The notes beneath the pieces were generated by a model. The model was not told the DNA's origin, ran no database searches, and was given only the letters and a program-made list of their open reading frames with translations. The translations under genes were made by a program, and so were the position numbers. Shown piece by piece: positions 59,188 through 64,000 of a DNA stretch of 64,000 nucleotides; positions within the stretch are counted from its first letter, which is position 1, and the number at the start of each line of letters is the position of its first letter. The DNA is from Galerina marginata (lineage: Eukaryota; Basidiomycota; Agaricomycetes; Agaricales; Galerinaceae): positions 744,001-808,000 of the forward strand of contig JAECYW010000014.1 of the NCBI GenBank assembly GCA_023014335.1, in the 5' to 3' direction.

Positions 59188-60563
59188 TCACCAGTCAGCA
59201 AACCCCACAAATTTACCATCCCAGCTCCACCAAATCATCTCATCGTCCTCTGTTCTATCTGCGTCTTCGAGGTTTGTTGCAGGGTCGGTGTCTTGTACGC
59301 AACGAAGCCCAGCTCGCGTTGTGATCCAAACGCCTTCAACTGTGCTTCTTTTGGTGTGCTTGATGTTCGTATCTGCCTCGACGTCTGGACAACCCAGCCC
59401 TGACATGTTCATGAAGTCTTGAAGAGAGGATTCAAGAGATGGGGTGACAGTTTGGCGAGGTATCCACGCAGGGTGGCTGAACCTTCTCGGCGCCCTGATA
59501 AGGATATGTGTTTGTGTGGGCGCTAGCAAACCTGTCAGGCTGGTGGCATCATGCTCGTTGAACGTACTCACCGAGCTCGGAAGTAATTCCGTTCCCCTCT
59601 GCGTCAGCTGCGGCAAGCGTTCGCGACAGAAGACGATCAGCATGCTGCAAAAACTTCTGTTCTTCTGCGTGAGAGATGTAGGGTGGGGGCGACGATAGTG
59701 GGTCATCATCTATGTAGGTTTCTTCCTCCTCATCTTCGTCATCTTCGTCGTCGTCATCCTCCTCTTCCCCTTCTTCGTCTTCGTATTCCTCGTCACTGTC
59801 TTCAGGACCCTCTTCATCCCCATCACTACTCCCTATATCCTCGTCAGTTAAATCATCGTCTGCTTCTTCGTCGCTGTCTTCATCTTTTTGCTGGTGGGCC
59901 GAGGAAATATCTTTAGTTCGTCCCCATAGACTGGGTTCCAATCCATCGATTCCAAGAATAACCTTCGATTTTGCAGACCCTAAGCTCGGTCCGATAAGTA
60001 TGGCCAAATGAGCTTGAGCAACGTTGGATTTGCTGCCATCGGAACAACGTGCGAGGGCAGTCGATAGCGCAGTGAATGTGGTATCGAGGTGCGAGGATAC
60101 AGTATCAAACGAGGCTAGTAGTTCTGCGCGCTGCTTAGCCGCACGAGTGGTCGACTGCAGAATCGGCGTTAACTCTTCAGGAAAGAATTTTTTTATGGAG
60201 TTTGCCCACCTTCCCTCCGGGAATCCTCCCAAGCTGCGTTACTGGACTACACGAAATATTTGATTAGTGACAGCGATTTCTCTTCAAATTTCTTTCCTGA
60301 CGTTTGACTCACAATGGCACTTGGTTCTTCAGGAAGAGAACATGCCCAAGTAGACTTGTTGCTAGTCTTCCAGCAGTGGCATCCGTTATTTTATCCACCT
60401 CCAGCTTTACCACAGGGTGCTTTATCATACAGTTTTCGTTGACCATGTACAAATTCGGGTTCGATGGCAAGTCCTTGACATTGGGGTCCGATTTCACAAC
60501 CCCGTAGCTACTGGATGCAGTTTTCTGACTTGGAGGTAATATTTCAAAAGCAAGGTAAGGCAT
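59188..60563 (-). CDS. Acidic protein, possibly p31comet/MAD2L1BP-like
   Basis: Three exons (60563-60313, 60233-59572, 59531-59188) join in phase to 418 codons. The start MPYLAFEILPPSQ was preferred to an upstream in-frame ATG at 60701. The segment LLGHVLFLKNQVPF, a helical stretch KQRAELLASFDTVSSHLDTT and the strand HLAILIGPSLGSAKSKVILG follow the order seen in the HORMA-like fold of p31comet (MAD2L1BP), which helps TRIP13 open MAD2 in the spindle checkpoint. A very acidic insert (about 40 Asp/Glu, near 59700-59830) precedes the C-terminal part, which has THILIRAPRRFSHPAWIPRQ and ends WDGKFVGFADW. The assignment rests on pattern memory only; an unrelated fungal family is the alternative. Confidence 0.6.
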
Positions 60564-62901
60564 TGCAAATGAGGAAGCAATCAAAGAGTTGTTAAGCAGA
60601 AAATGAGTGGGGAGGGCAGCGTGAGTCAGTGTGACAGCGCGCGGTGACGATATCACGTGAACGCGTCGTGGGTTCCTCGTGTCACACGACGGGTGGTCCA
60701 ATTTTCCTCGCTTTCACCACCACCATGGCACCAGCAACCACACCGTTAGAGCTGCTCTCATACCGGCTGCGCTATAGCGACCTCATACACGGTTAAACTC
60801 GATTAGAACTACCCAGAATGTGCCGTAAAAAGCGGCGGCTGGAGAATGCTTCCCCATTAACCTCTGGGCGGCCTGACCTGGACTTACGCAGTTTAGGTTT
60901 TGTAGGCTTGCCCTAGTCTATAAGGCCCCAGTTTTGAACAGTCCGTTTCTGCCCCAAAGATCGATATCTGGGATTTGAAAGACGGAAATTCCAATCTGCG
61001 TTATCTCGTAATTTCTCCATTTCAATTCGAAAGACTAATGCTTCGTTCGGAATCATTGGGCGGCCTCGCAAGTTTTACAACGCCTTCACACCGATGTAGC
61101 TCTGGCCAAATCGGAACTAAAGCCTTCACGATATATCGTTAACTCTGCCCACACCAACAAATTTGTCGTCGCTTTATTTGGCGATTTCTGAGACGGGTAC
61201 CGTCTGTCTGTCGACGGAGTCACGAATATGGCAAGGCTCATTCGAAAATGTGTCTATCATTGGCCGCATGAAACTTTTCTGAAACTCTTGTCCTTGTCTT
61301 GGAGCTTGCACTTGCTCACTTGAAATTCGCTTTTTCCATCGTGCAATATTCTTAGAGGTACGCTTCTCGTTACTTACAGTTGAGATCCTTTTTTCAATGA
61401 ACTCTAATAGATCGCAGTTTGCTGAACGGTGAGCGCTGAGCACTCGTGGGTGGGTCGGAATTTAATCACTTCCTATAGCATTTGCAAACGGTTTTCTCCT
61501 GCCTCCACTTCAACGTAAGTGCATATTTATCGGATTCGCTCGCCCGCAACTGCTCAAATGTCTTGACAGCTCCATAGGTACCTCTGGCCCTCAGTCCTCA
61601 CAGCATCCCTGAAATGCTTTAGTCCTTGTTTTTCGCTATTCCGTTTGCAAAGCACAAGACGTTGTCTGGCAGTGAATTTTGTTTCTCGGCACCCTTACAA
61701 TGACAAATATCACCTTACAGGACTCGAGAACGATACCCGGCGGCCAATCGACGTCAATTTTCCGGTGGCGTCGAACACAATGGCCATCCACATCTATAAG
61801 CCTTCCGGATGAGGCGGCTTCTAGCTTCTACAATGTCCTCGAGATTCGGTCATCCTTGAATCATCGACATAGAAGGTGGTGTCGACATCATGTGGAGCAC
61901 AGGCCATGAGCGCTGTCAAGTTGGTCTGTGTGCACGTCGATATATCCCTACATCACCAAGTGTGTGGTTGGCGTTCGCCTTCCTTTCCAATCGACCATTG
62001 GTGACAGTTTCGGGTTCTCCGTTTCTACAATACATCCCGTCACTACCCTCAATTGATAACCGCCTAGCCTTTGGAACACCCGCTGGCATGTCAATGCCAA
62101 TGCACGCTTGTCCACCGTTGATCAATATGCCACCCATCTTTTTGTGGGCCCTCGTCGATCTCTTTGCCTTCTTTTTTCTCGGGCTTTCTGTCTATTCTCT
62201 ACTACACCTGGGCAACGGATCAACATATTCTGGCAGCTTTGGCTGATCAGTGGAAAGGAAGCGAGCTGTAAATCATACAACCTCGATCTTTCAGGCAGAA
62301 CCGAGTTCCTGGGACAGTGCCTGAGAATGCCTGGTTCCTCTTACCGACATCGGAATCTTGCGACGGAAGAAACATGGCGCGCTTCGTTGTGCGCCTCCAA
62401 CTGCAACGTGCCCTCAGGTTTCTGCTCGTGTCTTCTCAAGAATTCCAAGGTTTCTATCTTGGGACGTCAGGGTACGAAATCAACAACTTGTCATCCAAAC
62501 AGCGGCCCATAACTTACCTCAGCATCAGGTTCTAATCTCATTTGATCATGTCTGCTTTCGTGTGGATCTGCACCACATCTCCGTCTTGTCCCGCCAGCAT
62601 CATGGCGGCTGCTTTTAACTCCTTAACCGCCTCATTTTCCCCCAGCTTTTCCGGTGTCACTTATGTCCTTTGGGATGACTGGGATCTCAGATTGGACGAC
62701 ATCATGTTTTTTTTTATCGTCAACCATGCTATTTGAAAAACAGGGTTCCGCACTCGGCCAACGGGATGTACGCCCGATATTCCCAACTGGACTTGTTCCC
62801 ATAAATGTTCTAAGGGACAAACTCGTGGTCTGTCTCAACGACTACAAGAGCCCAGAGGAAGTCGGTCATCACGTCGTGATTCTGGCCGCCTCCAATCCCG
62901 C
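60564..62901. other. Intergenic region with unassigned coding-like frames
   Basis: Plus-strand frames near 61700-61800 (RPIDVNFPVASNTMAIHIYK), 62317-62535 (MARFVVRLQLQRALRFLLVS) and 62740-62860 (LVPINVLRDKLVVCLNDYKS) look like exons. They could belong to one gene upstream of the prenyltransferase, but I found no start or family and could not link them. Confidence 0.3.
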
Positions 62902-63983
62902 ATGTCTTCTTCTGTTTTCTCTCGCTTGGGTTCCACAACGTCGTCGATGGCTTCAAGAGTGGCTTACCACGCCTTTACCCTTTTTCTCTTCAGCAAGTCG
63001 GATATTAAGACGACATTGATTCCAGTGGTAAGTGTTCCTAGCAATGACCTCGATTTGATCGTTAATTTGTGATGCGCAATTTAGAGCTTTTTCGCCCTGG
63101 GAGCAGCTCCTCTCTCTCCTACCAACCGGATGTCCCATGCCATCCAGGCTGTCGTCTGGATATGGCTACATCTTCTCCATTTCAATCTAGCGAACCAAGT
63201 GCGCGATCCAGAAGAAGACATGCGCAACAAGCCCTGGCGGCCTCTACCTTCCGGCCGTATCACCCTCGCCAATGCCCGCCTGCTCCGATACCTTGCCCCT
63301 CTAATATGCATGCTTAACTCGCTGTGCTACAGTCGCACCATATTCTTTGCAAGTGCATTTTTCGCGGCCCTCGTACCCATGTACCACGAGCTGCACGGCG
63401 ACTCCCATTGGCTAAGCAAGAATCTCATGAACGCTGTGGGGTACACTTGCTTTGCCATGGGCTCAACCTTGATCGCATGTTAGACCCTCTCAAACCCTAT
63501 GATTTTGAGTTCACTGTCCTGACTTCCCACACTAGCTTCCGATCGATCGAAACTCGACTTCACAGGGTCCCTGTCGATCTTCATTATCGCAGCGATACTA
63601 GCGACCACTATCCAAACGCAAGACTTCCAGGATGTAGATGGCGACAAATCGGTTGGAAGAAGTACACTACCAATCGCATTCCCCAATCTTTCCCGATATA
63701 CACCATTAATCAGCCTTCTCCTCTGGTCGTCGTATCTTACGTGCATTTGGGAGATCAGCGGCATGGGATCCCTTGGGTTTACCTGCCTCGCGATCGTTGT
63801 TGGCCTGCGGTACTTCCTTCTCAGAACAACTAAGGACGACCAGCTATCATACTTTTTGTATAACGTTTGTCCTCCCGTTTACTTCACCCTTGCTTCATCT
63901 GAAATGATTTCTAGATATGGCTGGCTATCGCCTTCGCCATGCCAGGTTACTGGCGCTTCTACAAGGAATCTGCCACACGATGA
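62902..63983 (+). CDS. UbiA-type prenyltransferase family membrane protein
   Basis: Four exons (62902-63027, 63085-63478, 63566-63864, 63915-63983) join in phase to 295 codons. The two Asp-rich motifs of the UbiA superfamily are present: NLANQVRDPEEDMRNKPWRP in the second transmembrane region, and QTQDFQDVDGDKSVGRSTLP later. Both coordinate magnesium and the prenyl diphosphate in this family. Hydrophobic helices surround them (VVWIWLHLL, FFASAFFAALVP, ILSIFIIAAILATT-like, PLISLLLWSSYL, WLAIAFAMPGYW). Such proteins transfer prenyl groups to aromatic or other acceptors; in fungi they also occur in terpenoid and meroterpenoid pathways. The acceptor is not predictable here, and no partner pathway gene is identified inside the window. 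Confidence 0.85.
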
Positions 63984-64000
63984 ACCCACGAACAAACGAT

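Noticed and set aside
1..64000. CRISPR arrays, operons, ribosome-binding sites, riboswitches
   Set aside because: The window is eukaryotic nuclear DNA with spliceosomal introns, and no regularly spaced repeats were seen.

Overview
The window is nuclear DNA of a filamentous fungus, almost certainly a mushroom-forming basidiomycete (Agaricomycetes). Genes are split by many 47-60 base introns with GT..AG ends and CTNAY-like branch points, some with exons of only 5, 7, 9 or 18 bases. The recognisable products are typical of agarics: a Psathyrella-velutina-type propeller lectin, a MACPF protein, a HET-domain protein, a PL1 pectate lyase, a fungal BTB protein and a UbiA-type prenyltransferase. I saw no rRNA, tRNA, CRISPR array or intact transposon. 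All gene models were built by hand from open frames and splice signals.

Left part (1-8.8 kb): five related genes in strictly alternating orientation (-,+,-,+,-). Three encode an N-terminal segment, mostly a long charged coiled coil, joined to a complete IRG-like (immunity-related) GTPase domain. One keeps only the coiled coil, and one runs off the left edge. The N-termini differ in a telling way: three have a myristoylation consensus (Met-Gly-x3-Ser-Lys), one has a hydrophobic anchor supplied by a separate exon, and one has a basic helix. The three myristoylation-type copies also share a probable 5'-UTR intron. I regard this array as the most interesting system here.

8.8-25.9 kb: a sparse region, then a membrane-anchored protein-kinase-like gene (12.8-14.0 kb), a BTB/POZ gene (15.8-17.2 kb), a head-to-head pair of paralogous membrane or secreted helical proteins with identical intron layout (17.9-19.1 and 20.7-21.8 kb), a membrane protein with an internally duplicated exon (22.5-23.7 kb) and two hypotheticals.

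25.9-37.3 kb: a ~250 bp inverted repeat (26.0 and 30.4 kb) brackets a seven-exon hypothetical gene. It is followed by a MACPF pore-former-like gene with a C-terminal beta-rich extension, and by a lectin gene whose C-terminus is a seven-bladed propeller. MACPF and lectin genes side by side suggest a chemical-defence locus.

38.8-64 kb: a HET-domain protein, a secreted pectate lyase, a large ankyrin-repeat protein, an HNH-type protein on the minus strand, a coiled-coil protein with two possible zinc-binding motifs, a degraded stretch (56.5-59.2 kb), an acidic protein possibly related to p31comet/MAD2L1BP, and a UbiA-type prenyltransferase at the right edge. IRG-like GTPases, a MACPF protein, a lectin and a HET protein within 41 kb make this look like an accessory self/non-self and defence neighbourhood, although only the tandem families show direct evidence of local expansion.
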